This document shows positions 42,600 through 51,596 of a stretch of DNA of 64,000 nucleotides, piece by piece (the stretch's first letter is position 1; every line of letters starts with the position of its first letter). A program made the translations under genes and the position numbers. The stretch comes from Anaerolineaceae bacterium (GTDB lineage: Bacteria; Chloroflexota; Anaerolineae; Anaerolineales; Anaerolineaceae): positions 1-64,000 of the forward strand of contig JARKPB010000019.1 of NCBI GenBank assembly GCA_029975475.1, given 5' to 3'. Below the pieces are notes generated by a model. That model was not told the DNA's origin and did no database searches. It worked only from the letters and a program-made list of their open reading frames with translations.

Positions 42600-44789
42600 A
42601 TGTTTCGAATCAACCGCACCACTCTGCCGGGTCTGGCTGTGATCCTGGCGCTGCTGCTGTCGCTGGCCACGCCAATGGCCGCGCTGGCGGACGACGGCAC
42701 CCCGACGCCAGAACCTACCCTGACCGAAACACCGCCCGCGGAAACCCCGGCGCCAACCGAAGACCCGGCCGCGGCGCCAACCGAGGTGCCGGCCGAGACG
42801 CTGGAAGCGCTGGAACAGGCTGAACAGCAGCAGGTGGAAGTTGTATTGTTAAATGAAGATGGCGCGGTAGTGACCCTGGACGACCCGGCCGCGGCTGAAA
42901 TCCTGGCTTACCCGGATCCCTACATCATCCGCGGCGGCATCACCTACGCTTTCACCGCCGCCGACTGCGACCCGGTCACGGACGGCGCCCAGCCTTGCAG
43001 CAACCCGATTCAAAAAGCGATCGATTTTGCCCTGCCGGGTGAAGAAGTCGTGGTGGAAGCCGGCACCTACACCGAGCAGCTGGTGATTACCAAGAATCTG
43101 GTGCTGCGCGCCGCCGGGACGGTCATCCTCCAGTCGCCGGATTTGCTGGCGGTCAATTACAGCAACAACAAGTCGATCATCTATGTCGAAGGCGCGGATG
43201 TGACCATTGACGGTTTCATCATTGACGGCCTGCGCAAAGGCAACGCCAACTACCGCTTTTCCGGCATCCTCTACCGCAACGCCGGCGGGGTGATCAGCAA
43301 CAACCTCATTCGCAATATCACCGATAACCCCCAGGGCGGCAACCAGCACGGCAACGGCATTATCGTGCGCAACGAAGATAGCGCCGCGCGCAGCGTTGAG
43401 ATTCGCAACAACATCCTGCACGACATCCAGAAGAACGGCATCTCGGTCAGCGGGAATAACCTGAACGCCACAATCGACGGCAACACGGTCATCGGTCTCG
43501 GACCCACCGGCACGATCGCCGGAAACGGCATCCAGGTCTCTGGCGGGGCCGGCGGGGTGGTAAGCTACAATATCATCACCGGCTACGATTACATCCCCGC
43601 GCCGCCGCCCGCCACCCAGTGGGTTTCGACCGGCCTGTTAATTTACGACGCCGCCGACGGGATCCAGATCCTGAACAACTTGGTGGGCGCCAGCGACGTC
43701 AATATCTACCTCTACCTGGTGGATAACGCCGTCGTGCGCGGCAACCAGGTCGCCGGGGGCGAATACGGCATCGGCGTGTACCAGTCCAACAACGCCAGCA
43801 TCACTTTCAACGACATCCGCGACGCCAGCCTGACCGGGGTGGAGGTGTGGAATTCGAGCGGTGTTAAGGTGAATTACAACAATATTTACGGCAACGCCGA
43901 GGGCATCACCAACTGGGACGAGGGCAATCTGGTTGACGCGCTGAATAACTGGTGGGGCTGCGCGGGCGGGCCGGGCGCCGAGGGCTGCGACAGCGCCTAT
44001 GACGCCAACCTGGACCTGCGCGACAGCAAGGACACCCCCGAATTCAACATCATTTACGAACCCTTCTGGGTCGCGAACCTGGACCCGGATAAGGACGGGA
44101 TCTTTACCCCCGAAGACAACTGCCCGGACGTGGCCAACCCTGACCAGGCGGACAGCGACCAGAACGGCGTGGGAGATGCCTGTCAGGCGCCGGTGGTTGA
44201 GCCGGGGGATGACGGCGGGACAACCGTCCTTCCGCCCCTCCCGGGCGGCGGCGGCGCAGCGGTTGGGTTGATCCCGGTCACGGCCGGGCAGCTGGCGGCG
44301 CTTTCCTGCGTCAATTCCACCACCCTGCAGCTCGCCAGCGGCGACCGCGTGCGCTTCAACGGCGTGCTGTGCGACTACCGCGCCAGTCTGACCCCGGAAG
44401 CCAAAGAAGCCCTGCCGGCGGTGTTGCCGGTTGCCCGGGAGATGATCTCGGCCGAGACGGTTACCCTTCTCAACCCCGTCGGGGAGAAGGTGGAACGGCT
44501 GCCGGCCGAAGCGACCATGACGCTCTCCTTCCGCCTGCCCAAAGAACAGTTTGACGGCAAGTTCGCGGTGTACTACTGGGATCAGACCCTCAACAAGGGC
44601 GCGGGCGATTGGGCGCAGCTGCCGGAAAAGAAGGTGGAAAACGGCGCGGTGAAGCAGGAATACCTGCGCGACGGCGATGAGCGCCTGATCACCAGCGGCG
44701 TGGAGCTGATGGTGGTCAGCGCCGGGGAACAGCGGGTTGAATTTACCGCCAACTTCACCGGCACCTTCGTGCTGGTGCCCCTGCCGTGA
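42600..44789 (+). CDS. Secreted right-handed beta-helix protein with calcium-type repeat and a shared C-terminal module
   Basis: A 729-residue exported protein from ATG 42600 (AGGAGG upstream). A signal peptide is followed by a PTPEPT/TETPP-rich linker. Residues ~125-480 form a parallel beta-helix of the NosD/PbH1 kind (NNLIRNITDN, NNILHDIQKNGISVSGNN, NNIYGNAEGI). A thrombospondin type 3-like segment, DNCPDVANPDQADSDQNGVG, follows. The last ~170 residues form a domain with paired Cys (LSC...VLC) that recurs at the end of the RTX-like gene at 47201-48073. Likely a cell-surface polysaccharide- or surface-binding protein (inference). Confidence 0.8.
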   Translation: MFRINRTTLPGLAVILALLLSLATPMAALADDGTPTPEPTLTETPPAETPAPTEDPAAAPTEVPAETLEALEQAEQQQVEVVLLNEDGAVVTLDDPAAAEILAYPDPYIIRGGITYAFTAADCDPVTDGAQPCSNPIQKAIDFALPGEEVVVEAGTYTEQLVITKNLVLRAAGTVILQSPDLLAVNYSNNKSIIYVEGADVTIDGFIIDGLRKGNANYRFSGILYRNAGGVISNNLIRNITDNPQGGNQHGNGIIVRNEDSAARSVEIRNNILHDIQKNGISVSGNNLNATIDGNTVIGLGPTGTIAGNGIQVSGGAGGVVSYNIITGYDYIPAPPPATQWVSTGLLIYDAADGIQILNNLVGASDVNIYLYLVDNAVVRGNQVAGGEYGIGVYQSNNASITFNDIRDASLTGVEVWNSSGVKVNYNNIYGNAEGITNWDEGNLVDALNNWWGCAGGPGAEGCDSAYDANLDLRDSKDTPEFNIIYEPFWVANLDPDKDGIFTPEDNCPDVANPDQADSDQNGVGDACQAPVVEPGDDGGTTVLPPLPGGGGAAVGLIPVTAGQLAALSCVNSTTLQLASGDRVRFNGVLCDYRASLTPEAKEALPAVLPVAREMISAETVTLLNPVGEKVERLPAEATMTLSFRLPKEQFDGKFAVYYWDQTLNKGAGDWAQLPEKKVENGAVKQEYLRDGDERLITSGVELMVVSAGEQRVEFTANFTGTFVLVPLP

Positions 44790-44814
44790 GCGGCAGAATA
44801 ACGGACAGAATCAG

Positions 44815-44842
44815 CCAGCCCCGCTGTCATCGGCGGGGCTGG
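44815..44842 (+). terminator. Rho-independent terminator of the beta-helix gene
   Basis: CCAGCCCCGC (44815-44824), eight-base loop, GCGGGGCTGG (44833-44842), followed by TTTTTGTTT. Confidence 0.9.
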
Positions 44843-44870
44843 TTTTTGTTTGGCGGGGAAAAAGACCGGT

Positions 44871-47195
44871 TCAGGGAATGCCCAGAATGTTTACCGCGCC
44901 GCCGTTAGAGCCGCTGACCAGGATGCGCCCGTTGGCTGAGAATTCTAGGTTGACCACCTCGCCGCCAACCTCGCGGGAGGTCAGCCAGGATCCGCCGTTG
45001 AACGACCAGAAGTGAATCACGCCGTTATCCCCGCCGGAAACAAAGAAATTGCCCTGTGGAGAAGCGGCCAGCGAAAGCACCGGTTGGCCGGTGTCAATCG
45101 TGTAAGCCAGTTTCCCGCTGGAGGCTTCGTAAACGCGAATTTTAGCGTCGCTGGATCCGGCAGCCAGGTAACGGCCATCGCTGGAAAAAGCCACACTGGT
45201 CATCGGGCTCGGCCCGCTGTTGGTGTAGCGCAGGCTGTAGGTCGCCATTTCCCAGACGCGCACAGTGTTATCCCAGGAAGCCCGCGCCAGCAGGCGTCCG
45301 TCTGGTGAAAAAGCCAGATCTGAGCTGGTGTAATAGGCATCGACCTGGGCGATGGGCTGCCAGGTGCTGGTATCGTAAAAGTAAAGGTGGCCGCGCGGGC
45401 CAAAGACGGCCTGGTCGCCCCCGGGTGACACCGCCGCAGGCGAAGCCCCGTCCATTCCGGAAAGCTCGCCCATCACAATGCCGCTCCTGGCGTCCAGCAG
45501 GCGCGGCGCTTTGCGCCAGTGGGTGAGCAGCACCGTGGCGCCGTCCGGCAGGAAGACCGCGTGGCTGAACGACTGGCTGGCATCCAGCTGAGTGACCAAT
45601 TCACCGTTGACCGTGCTGCGCACCTGGACGGGATTTTCGTTGGATGAATAAATCACCATACTGCCGTCCGGGGAGACAGCCAGTTCATATTGGCTCTCGG
45701 AACCGACCAGACCGCGCAGCATTCCTAACCGGTCGAGGTTGTTCTCTGTGATCACCTCATTGGTTGGGATGGGAACGCCGTCGGCGGTGGGCGTCGGTTC
45801 GGCGGGCGCTTCAGTGGCCATCGGCGCGGCCCAGGCAGGCAGGAGCAGCACCTGGCCTGTCTGTAAAGCGCAGTCGGGAGCAAGATCGTTGAGCACAATC
45901 AAATCCTGAATGGTCACTCCGTAAAAAGCCGCGATGCTGGCGCAGGTTTCGCCCGCTTGAACGCTGTACTGGATGGGCGGCGGTTCAGTCGCTGCCGGGG
46001 CTTCGGTGGCGGATGGAATCTCCACGGCGACGGCGGGCGCTTCGGTGGCAACTGCTGCGGTTGGACCCACCACTTTGATGATGGCAAATACCAGTATGGC
46101 AATCCCGGCCAGCGCGGCCAGGGCCAGCCACGGTGTGGGGCTGCGCCGCGGCGCGGGCAGGGGTGGTGTGGGCGCTTCAAAGGTTGGCACTTTGAGCGCA
46201 GGGGCAGGGGCGGCCGGGCGGGCAGGTGGAGGCGCTGGGACTTCGAGCGTGCTGCGGGTAGGCTCGGCCGGCGGTTTTTGTCCGGTGCCCAGTTCGACCG
46301 TCAGAGCGCCGGTCTGGTCAACCCAGTCATCCGCCTCAGGAGCGGTCTGGCTCTCGCGCCCTTCAGCCAGCCGCTCAAGCGCGGCTTCCATCTCAGCCAT
46401 ATTCTGGTAGCGCCCGGCCGGATCTTTTGCCAGCGCTTTGTAGATCAGCCGCTCGGCGGCCTCGCTGACCACGGGATTAAAGTCGCGCGGTCGCGGCAGC
46501 GGCTCGGTCAAATGTTTGAGCACCACCGCCATGGGTGTGTCAGCCTCGTAGGGCTTGCGCCCGGCGATCAACTCGTAAAAGACCACTCCCAGGGCGTAAA
46601 CATCCGCTCGCCCGTCTATTTCGCGGCCCATGCCCTGCTCGGGAGCCATGTACTCCGGCGTGCCGATGCCGACGCCAGTGCCGGTCAGGGTATGGCCGCC
46701 TCCGGCTTCCAGCAGGCGGGCGATGCCAAAATCTGTCAGCAGCGGTTTTCCCGATTGAGTGATGAGGATGTTGGCGGGTTTGACATCCCGGTGGATCACG
46801 CCCTGGCTGTGTGCGTAAGCCAGCGCGTCCGCGATCGGAGCGAGCAGACGGGCAGCCTGCAGCGGGTGCAGCGGCTGGCCCAGGTGCTGTTTCAGCGTGC
46901 CTCCTGGCAGGTATGGCATCACCAGATAAGGCGCACCGTTGTAATCGCCAAAGTCAATTACGCTGACAATGTTGGGGTGGGTCAGGCGGGCGAGAGTCTT
47001 TGCCTCGCGCTCAAACCGCCTGAGTACTGTTTCAAGCGCGTCCGGGCTGAATGATTCGCGCCGGATGACCTTGACCGCCACATCGCGTTCCAGGTTGGTG
47101 TCAAAAGCGCGGTAGACCACGGCCATACCGCCCTGGCCGAGGGGTGCGATCAGGTGGTAGCGGCCGATAGCCAATCCGATGGTATCTGGCATCAT
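44871..47195 (-). CDS. Ser/Thr protein kinase with TM, LysM and WD40-like domains
   Basis: A 774-residue membrane kinase. Kinase domain (residues ~11-275): GQGGMAVVYRA, VAVKVIRR, HRDVKPANILI, TDFGIARL, GTPEYMAPEQ, all catalytic residues present. After a Pro/Ala linker there is one membrane helix (WLALAALAGIAILVFAIIKV, ~355-375), a LysM domain (YSVQAGETCASIAAFYGVTI, ~420-465) and a C-terminal WD40-like propeller outside the cell. LysM suggests that it senses peptidoglycan or another glycan. The gene is divergent from the RTX-like fragment. ATG at 47195 or 47192. Confidence 0.9.
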   Translation of the reverse strand: MMPDTIGLAIGRYHLIAPLGQGGMAVVYRAFDTNLERDVAVKVIRRESFSPDALETVLRRFEREAKTLARLTHPNIVSVIDFGDYNGAPYLVMPYLPGGTLKQHLGQPLHPLQAARLLAPIADALAYAHSQGVIHRDVKPANILITQSGKPLLTDFGIARLLEAGGGHTLTGTGVGIGTPEYMAPEQGMGREIDGRADVYALGVVFYELIAGRKPYEADTPMAVVLKHLTEPLPRPRDFNPVVSEAAERLIYKALAKDPAGRYQNMAEMEAALERLAEGRESQTAPEADDWVDQTGALTVELGTGQKPPAEPTRSTLEVPAPPPARPAAPAPALKVPTFEAPTPPLPAPRRSPTPWLALAALAGIAILVFAIIKVVGPTAAVATEAPAVAVEIPSATEAPAATEPPPIQYSVQAGETCASIAAFYGVTIQDLIVLNDLAPDCALQTGQVLLLPAWAAPMATEAPAEPTPTADGVPIPTNEVITENNLDRLGMLRGLVGSESQYELAVSPDGSMVIYSSNENPVQVRSTVNGELVTQLDASQSFSHAVFLPDGATVLLTHWRKAPRLLDARSGIVMGELSGMDGASPAAVSPGGDQAVFGPRGHLYFYDTSTWQPIAQVDAYYTSSDLAFSPDGRLLARASWDNTVRVWEMATYSLRYTNSGPSPMTSVAFSSDGRYLAAGSSDAKIRVYEASSGKLAYTIDTGQPVLSLAASPQGNFFVSGGDNGVIHFWSFNGGSWLTSREVGGEVVNLEFSANGRILVSGSNGGAVNILGIP

Positions 47196-47200
47196 AATCT

Positions 47201-48073
47201 CCTGAACATCAGGTTGATCTAAGTATAGCCCAGATCGCGCCCGGCTTCGCTCAGGGCGAAGACACGCTGGAATTTTTCGGATACGATCAGCCCATCACGA
47301 TTGACCTTTTGCGCACCGACGCGCAGCAGGTCAGCCCGACCCTGACGATCACGCTGATCGGTTTCTTTCGAAACGTGATTGGCACTCGCTTTGACGACTA
47401 TATCGCCGGTGATAAAGTGAATAACGTGCTAATCGGCGGAGAAGGGAATGACACCCTGGTCGGCCGGGAAGGGGCGGATCTCCTGGTTGGCGACACCAGG
47501 GATGACAAAGCAGTGGCGGACAGCAAGGATACGCTGCTTGATATTGAAACGGTCAAGATGGTCAAAGAAAGCTCCAACAGCGTGCCAGCGGTCAGCAGCC
47601 TCCCCGGCGGACCGCGCCCGGCGCCGGCGGGAGAAGCGCTGGCGCTCAACTGCGGCGAGAACAGCTTCCGGCTGGCCGACGGCACCCTGGTGTATTTCTA
47701 CGGTTTCTGCGGGAAGTACGAAGTCGTCTTCACCCCGCTGAACGCGGCGAGCCTGCCGGGTTCGCTAACCGGCGGGGCGCTGGCGCTGGGGCTGAAGGTC
47801 AGCCTGCTGGAAAACGGGCAGGTCGTGGACAAACTGCCGGCCGGCTCGCAGATCTGGCTGGTGATGAATGGAGCGGTCAGCGGGCTGCAGCTGCACTGCT
47901 GGGACGCGCAGGCGGACAGCGGCAAGGGCGGCTGGGTTGAACTGCTGGCCGGTCAGGGCGTGCTGGAAGTCGGCAGCCTTGCGGGCCGCAGCAAATTGGT
48001 GCTGGCGGGCGGAGCCCAGGGCGATTTCGCCGGTCTGCCGGGGGACCTGACCCTGGCGGTGAGCGGAAAGTAG
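47201..48073 (+). pseudogene. 5'-truncated RTX-like surface protein
   Basis: The reading frame is open and protein-like from about 47240 onwards (AQGEDTLEFFGYDQPITIDL), but no credible start or ribosome site exists before 47309 and a stop lies at 47195-47197. The remaining part shows RTX-like nonapeptides (GTRFDDYIAGDKVNNVLIGG, GNDTLVGREGADLLVGD), then a ~150-residue C-terminal domain with LNC...GFC that matches the end of the protein at 42600-44789. It appears to be the 3' end of a larger adhesin-type gene, cut near 47.2 kb. A normal terminator follows. A TTG at 47309 could still give a short protein. Confidence 0.65.
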
Positions 48074-48094
48074 CCCTCAAGCGAGCGATAAAAG

Positions 48095-48120
48095 AAACGG
48101 CAGGCCTGCGCCTGCCGTTT
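48095..48120 (+). terminator. Terminator after the RTX-like fragment
   Basis: AAACGGCAGGC (48095-48105), loop CTGC, GCCTGCCGTTT (48110-48120), then TT. Strong 11-bp stem. Confidence 0.85.
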
Positions 48121-48155
48121 TTGATTCACCCGCTGCACCGCCCGCCCGCGGCGCG

Positions 48156-49310
48156 TTATCCCGGCGGTTCCGCCTGTTCTGGATGCTGGATCGGGATTTG
48201 CAGGAAAAAGGTGGTGCCTTTTTCCGCGCTGCTGGTGAACCCGACCTGGCCCTTCAGGTAGCGTTCGCCCAGCAATTTGATGCTGTAGGTGCCAATCCCG
48301 CGCCCGCTGCCCTTGGTGGAAAAGGACCGCTGAAAAATTTGCAGCTGAATATCACGCGGCATGACCGCCGGGTTATTTACCCAGAAAATGACAACACTCC
48401 CGGAAACGCGCCAGCCCATCCGGACGCTCTCGCCCGGCTTCGAGGCTTCCAGCGCGTTTTTCACCATGTTTCCGATCACCCGCCGCAACAGGGTCGGGTC
48501 AGTGGCGATCACCGGGCTGTTCAGATCCGGGACGAGGGCGAGCGTCTTGCCGCGCGCGATTTCGTGATTCTGATACTGGCGCAGCACCTGGTTTAAGACC
48601 TGGCCCGGGCGCACGGCTTCGATGTTTAGCGCGAGTTCGTTCGCTTCGGCTGCCACCAGGGCGCGGTGCGCCTGAATTTCATCCACCAGCGCGCTGGCGA
48701 CCTCCTCCAGCATGCCGGCGTATTCGCTTTTTTCTTCATGGCTGCCTTCTTTGACCAGCGACGCCAGTCCCATCACCCCGCCGGCGGTGTTGAGCACATC
48801 GTGGAAGAAGGTGCGCTCCAGCACCCGCCGGCGCTTTTCGCCGGAAATATCCTGAGCGCTGAAGACGGTGAAGTTTTGCCCTTCAATGCTCACCGGGGTG
48901 GCGTAGACGCGCAAATCCAGCGCGTCGCCGTTTTCGCGCAGAATGCGGCATTCCTTGGCGTCAGCCTGACCCCGCTGGCTGGTCAGGATGGCGCGCGCCG
49001 CTCCGCAGGTGCGGCAAAATTCGGTGGTGCCGCAGCCGCCCGCGCTTTCGCCGGCGTGCAGGCAGCTCAGAGCCTCTCCGGGGCGTTTTCCCAGGACGGC
49101 TTTCAGCTCTTCCACGCCGGTCAGCTCGCGCATCAGCCGGTTGGCGTAGATAATCTGCCGTTCTTGATTCAGCACGGTGAAAACTTCCGGCGCGGCTTCC
49201 ATGACCTGATGAATCAAGCTGTCGGAAGTGAACAACCCGGCCTGGCGCTTGAGCGTGTCCAGTTCGGCGCGTTCCGCCGGCAGAAACTGGGTGGGAAGAG
49301 CGGCATGCAT
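48156..49310 (-). CDS. PAS histidine kinase with cysteine cluster
   Basis: A 384-residue soluble kinase. A PAS domain (residues ~30-155) contains inserted cysteines, LSCLHAGESAGGCGTTEFCR then TCGAARAIL, a pattern seen in PAS kinases of sediment bacteria that may bind metal, Fe-S or respond to redox. The phospho-acceptor region is FFHDVLNTAGGVMG (HDxxN type). The ATPase part has NMVKNALEASKPG and GSGRGIGTYSIKLLG. No partner regulator is adjacent. Signal not known; redox is inference. Confidence 0.83.
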   Translation of the reverse strand: MHAALPTQFLPAERAELDTLKRQAGLFTSDSLIHQVMEAAPEVFTVLNQERQIIYANRLMRELTGVEELKAVLGKRPGEALSCLHAGESAGGCGTTEFCRTCGAARAILTSQRGQADAKECRILRENGDALDLRVYATPVSIEGQNFTVFSAQDISGEKRRRVLERTFFHDVLNTAGGVMGLASLVKEGSHEEKSEYAGMLEEVASALVDEIQAHRALVAAEANELALNIEAVRPGQVLNQVLRQYQNHEIARGKTLALVPDLNSPVIATDPTLLRRVIGNMVKNALEASKPGESVRMGWRVSGSVVIFWVNNPAVMPRDIQLQIFQRSFSTKGSGRGIGTYSIKLLGERYLKGQVGFTSSAEKGTTFFLQIPIQHPEQAEPPG

Positions 49311-49421
49311 ACGCGTATTTTACGATAAAACGGGGCTCGCGGACTTAATGGTTTTGTCAGGTAAGAAAAACCGGCAGGGAATTTAACCCCCTGCCGGTTA
49401 GTGGATATCAACACCGCCAGA

Positions 49422-50135
49422 TTATTTTTTCTGCAGCACGGTCTTGAGCACCGTGTCTTTATCCAGTTTCTTGGTGCAGAAGAACCAGTCGTAGCAGTGC
49501 ATGTCTTCTTTGCCTTCCATGCGGTCTTTCGCCACTCCGCAGGAGCCGGCCGGCGGGACGATCACATCATCCCCGGGCTGCCAGTCCGCCGGGGTGGCGA
49601 TGTTGAACGCGTCCGCCGTCTGCAGGGCGATGATGATGCGGTACAGCTCTTCAAAATTGCGCCCCAGGGAAAGCGGGTAGTAGATGATCGTGCGGATGAT
49701 GCCCTTGGGGTCCACCACAAAGACCGCGCGCACGGCTTTGGTGCTGCTTTCGCCGGGCTGAATCATGCCGTACTTGCGCGCCACTTCCATGGTGATGTCT
49801 TCAATCAGCGGGAACTTGACTTCGACGTTCTTCATTCCGCGGTACTCGATCTTTTCTTTGATGGTGCGCAGCCAGGCGATGTGGCTGTACAGCCCGTCGA
49901 CCGAAAGGCCGACCAGCTTGGTGTTGGCCTGGGCGAATTTTTCTTCCATCGCCGCGAAGGTGATGAATTCGGAGGTGCAGACGGGGGTGAAATCGGCCGG
50001 GTGGCTAAAGAGGATCACCCAGGAGCCCTTGTAGTCGCCCGGGAAGTTGATGTTGCCCTGGGTGGTCACGGCTTTAAATTCGGGGGCGGGGTCGCCGATG
50101 CGCGGCATGGGGTAAGCAACGGTTTCGTTTTCCAT
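49422..50135 (-). CDS. Peroxiredoxin, Prx6/AhpC-TSA type
   Basis: A 237-residue thiol peroxidase of the 1-Cys Prx6 group. The active site is SHPADFTPVCTSEF, with the peroxidatic Cys in PVCT. Like archaeal relatives it also has C-terminal cysteines (GSCGVAKDRM and CYDWFFC) that could form the resolving disulfide. It reduces H2O2 and organic peroxides in the cytoplasm. A strong promoter with a PerR/Fur-type box covering the start site lies upstream, matching the box at the regulator gene 53765-54217. Confidence 0.95.
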   Translation of the reverse strand: MENETVAYPMPRIGDPAPEFKAVTTQGNINFPGDYKGSWVILFSHPADFTPVCTSEFITFAAMEEKFAQANTKLVGLSVDGLYSHIAWLRTIKEKIEYRGMKNVEVKFPLIEDITMEVARKYGMIQPGESSTKAVRAVFVVDPKGIIRTIIYYPLSLGRNFEELYRIIIALQTADAFNIATPADWQPGDDVIVPPAGSCGVAKDRMEGKEDMHCYDWFFCTKKLDKDTVLKTVLQKK

Positions 50136-50173
50136 GATTGGATTCTCCTTGATTTTTTATGTAAAAAAGTTTG

Positions 50174-50229
50174 TTATTGAGAATTATTATTATTAACTGA
50201 AGTATAGCAAAACAGACGGCTTTTGTCAA
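50174..50229 (-). promoter_or_regulatory. Peroxiredoxin promoter with PerR/Fur-type box
   Basis: Minus strand: TTGACA (50229-50224), 17 bases, TATACT (50206-50201). Just downstream, 50174-50196, lies an AT-rich box reading, on the plus strand, TTATTGAGAATTATTATTAT then TAA. It matches the box at 54246-54269 at nearly all positions. Confidence 0.8.
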
Positions 50230-50278
50230 GTATTTTGGGTCAATCGCGCGAATTTTGCTAAAAATGTGAACATCCCAG

Positions 50279-50306
50279 TTGACAGGCGGATAACTTTTTC
50301 TATACT
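50279..50306 (+). promoter_or_regulatory. Predicted promoter of the lipoprotein gene at 50380
   Basis: TTGACA (50279-50284), 16 bases, TATACT (50301-50306). A leader of about 65 bases precedes the ATG at 50380. Confidence 0.75.
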
Positions 50307-50379
50307 TTAGATATTCCCGCGCATTACCGGTAGACCGTAAAGACGCAGCTTCATTCCCCTGAAACCACGGAGGATTAGA

Positions 50380-51420
50380 ATGAAACGCATCCGCTTTTTT
50401 TTCGCTTTTGTTTTTCTGTTGAGCCTGGTCTTATCCGCCTGCGGCGGCACAGCGGCGCCGGCGGTGACCGAAGCGCCGATCGGGGTGGAGCAACCGCCCG
50501 CGGCCACCGAAGAAGCGCCTCCGCCCGTCCCAACGCCTGAGGCCGCGCTGGGCTGGTCAACCACCGCTTCAACGCGCACCGAATTGAGCTTCGCCTTTCC
50601 CGGCGAGTGGGACGGGGCTTCGCCGCTGACCTTCGGCGAGGGTTTGTTTGTCAAACACCCCGACCAGCCGATCGGGATGACCTTTCAGATCGCCTTGAAA
50701 GGCAGCCCGGCGGAGCTGCTGGCCGCCTGGGGAAAGAAGGAAATCGGGGTAGTCGGGATCGCGACCTTTACGCCGGACGCGGTCGAAGACAGCCCGGCGG
50801 TGGTGATCTCGCGGGTCGAAGTCCCCACGCGCACAGCCAGCAACGCCGAGCTCAAGGCGCGGGTGGCTTACGTGCAGCGCGCCAAAGATGTCCTGGAGGT
50901 GATGTGGTTCGCGCCGCAGGATCAGTGGGAGGCGCTGCAGCCGGTCTTTGAGAAAATCCTGGCAAGCGTCGAGATCTGGCGCGTGTACAGCCATTCCGGC
51001 CTGGGGCTGCAAACGATGTATCCTCACGACTGGCAGACGCCCGCGCCGGTCTGGGAGGGGGACGGCATCTGGTTCCGCGCGCAGGACGACTCGCGCGCCA
51101 TGGCGGTCTTTATCCATAATGAAATCGCGGATCCGGTTCAGAAACTGGCTGAATGGCAGCCGGATCGCCTGGCCGGGCTGGGCATGCAGGACTGCAGCCT
51201 CGCGGCGGGCGACCGCATGGACGCGTTTTCTGCCCAGTGGGAATCGCGCCTGGGTGAGTGCAGCCGCGCCGGAACCGTCTACACCTTTGAAGTATCGTTT
51301 GTCCCCAACAAGAACCGGCTGCTGGAAATCATCACCTACGCGCCGAAAGACGAATGGCAGCAGGCTGGCGAGGTTTCCTTCCGCCATCTGCTGGGCATGC
51401 TGATCGATCTGCGCCAGTAA
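50380..51420 (+). CDS. Lipoprotein of unknown function with two similar domains
   Basis: A 346-residue exported protein. The signal peptide ends VLSAC-GGTA, followed by a Pro/Ala/Thr linker to residue ~55. Two stretches of similar plan follow, each starting with a sentence like FPGEWDGASPLTFGEGLFVK or MYPHDWQTPAPVWEGDGIWF, so the protein probably contains two copies of one PsbP/Mog1-like alpha/beta fold. No catalytic motif was recognised. It has its own promoter next to, and divergent from, the peroxiredoxin promoter. Confidence 0.75.
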   Translation: MKRIRFFFAFVFLLSLVLSACGGTAAPAVTEAPIGVEQPPAATEEAPPPVPTPEAALGWSTTASTRTELSFAFPGEWDGASPLTFGEGLFVKHPDQPIGMTFQIALKGSPAELLAAWGKKEIGVVGIATFTPDAVEDSPAVVISRVEVPTRTASNAELKARVAYVQRAKDVLEVMWFAPQDQWEALQPVFEKILASVEIWRVYSHSGLGLQTMYPHDWQTPAPVWEGDGIWFRAQDDSRAMAVFIHNEIADPVQKLAEWQPDRLAGLGMQDCSLAAGDRMDAFSAQWESRLGECSRAGTVYTFEVSFVPNKNRLLEIITYAPKDEWQQAGEVSFRHLLGMLIDLRQ

Positions 51421-51596
51421 CCGGCGCGCGACCGCCTTAAAGCGAAAGATTGCCTCCGGCGGTCCGTTCCATCATCCCCATCCCCGGCGCGGCGGCTGAT
51501 CCGGGTATATTTGCTCGTCGATTTGAGGATTCCCTGCCGCAGCGGCGGCGCGCAGGTGTATACTCAGGGCATCTCAATGCTCACAGGAGCGCTGCA

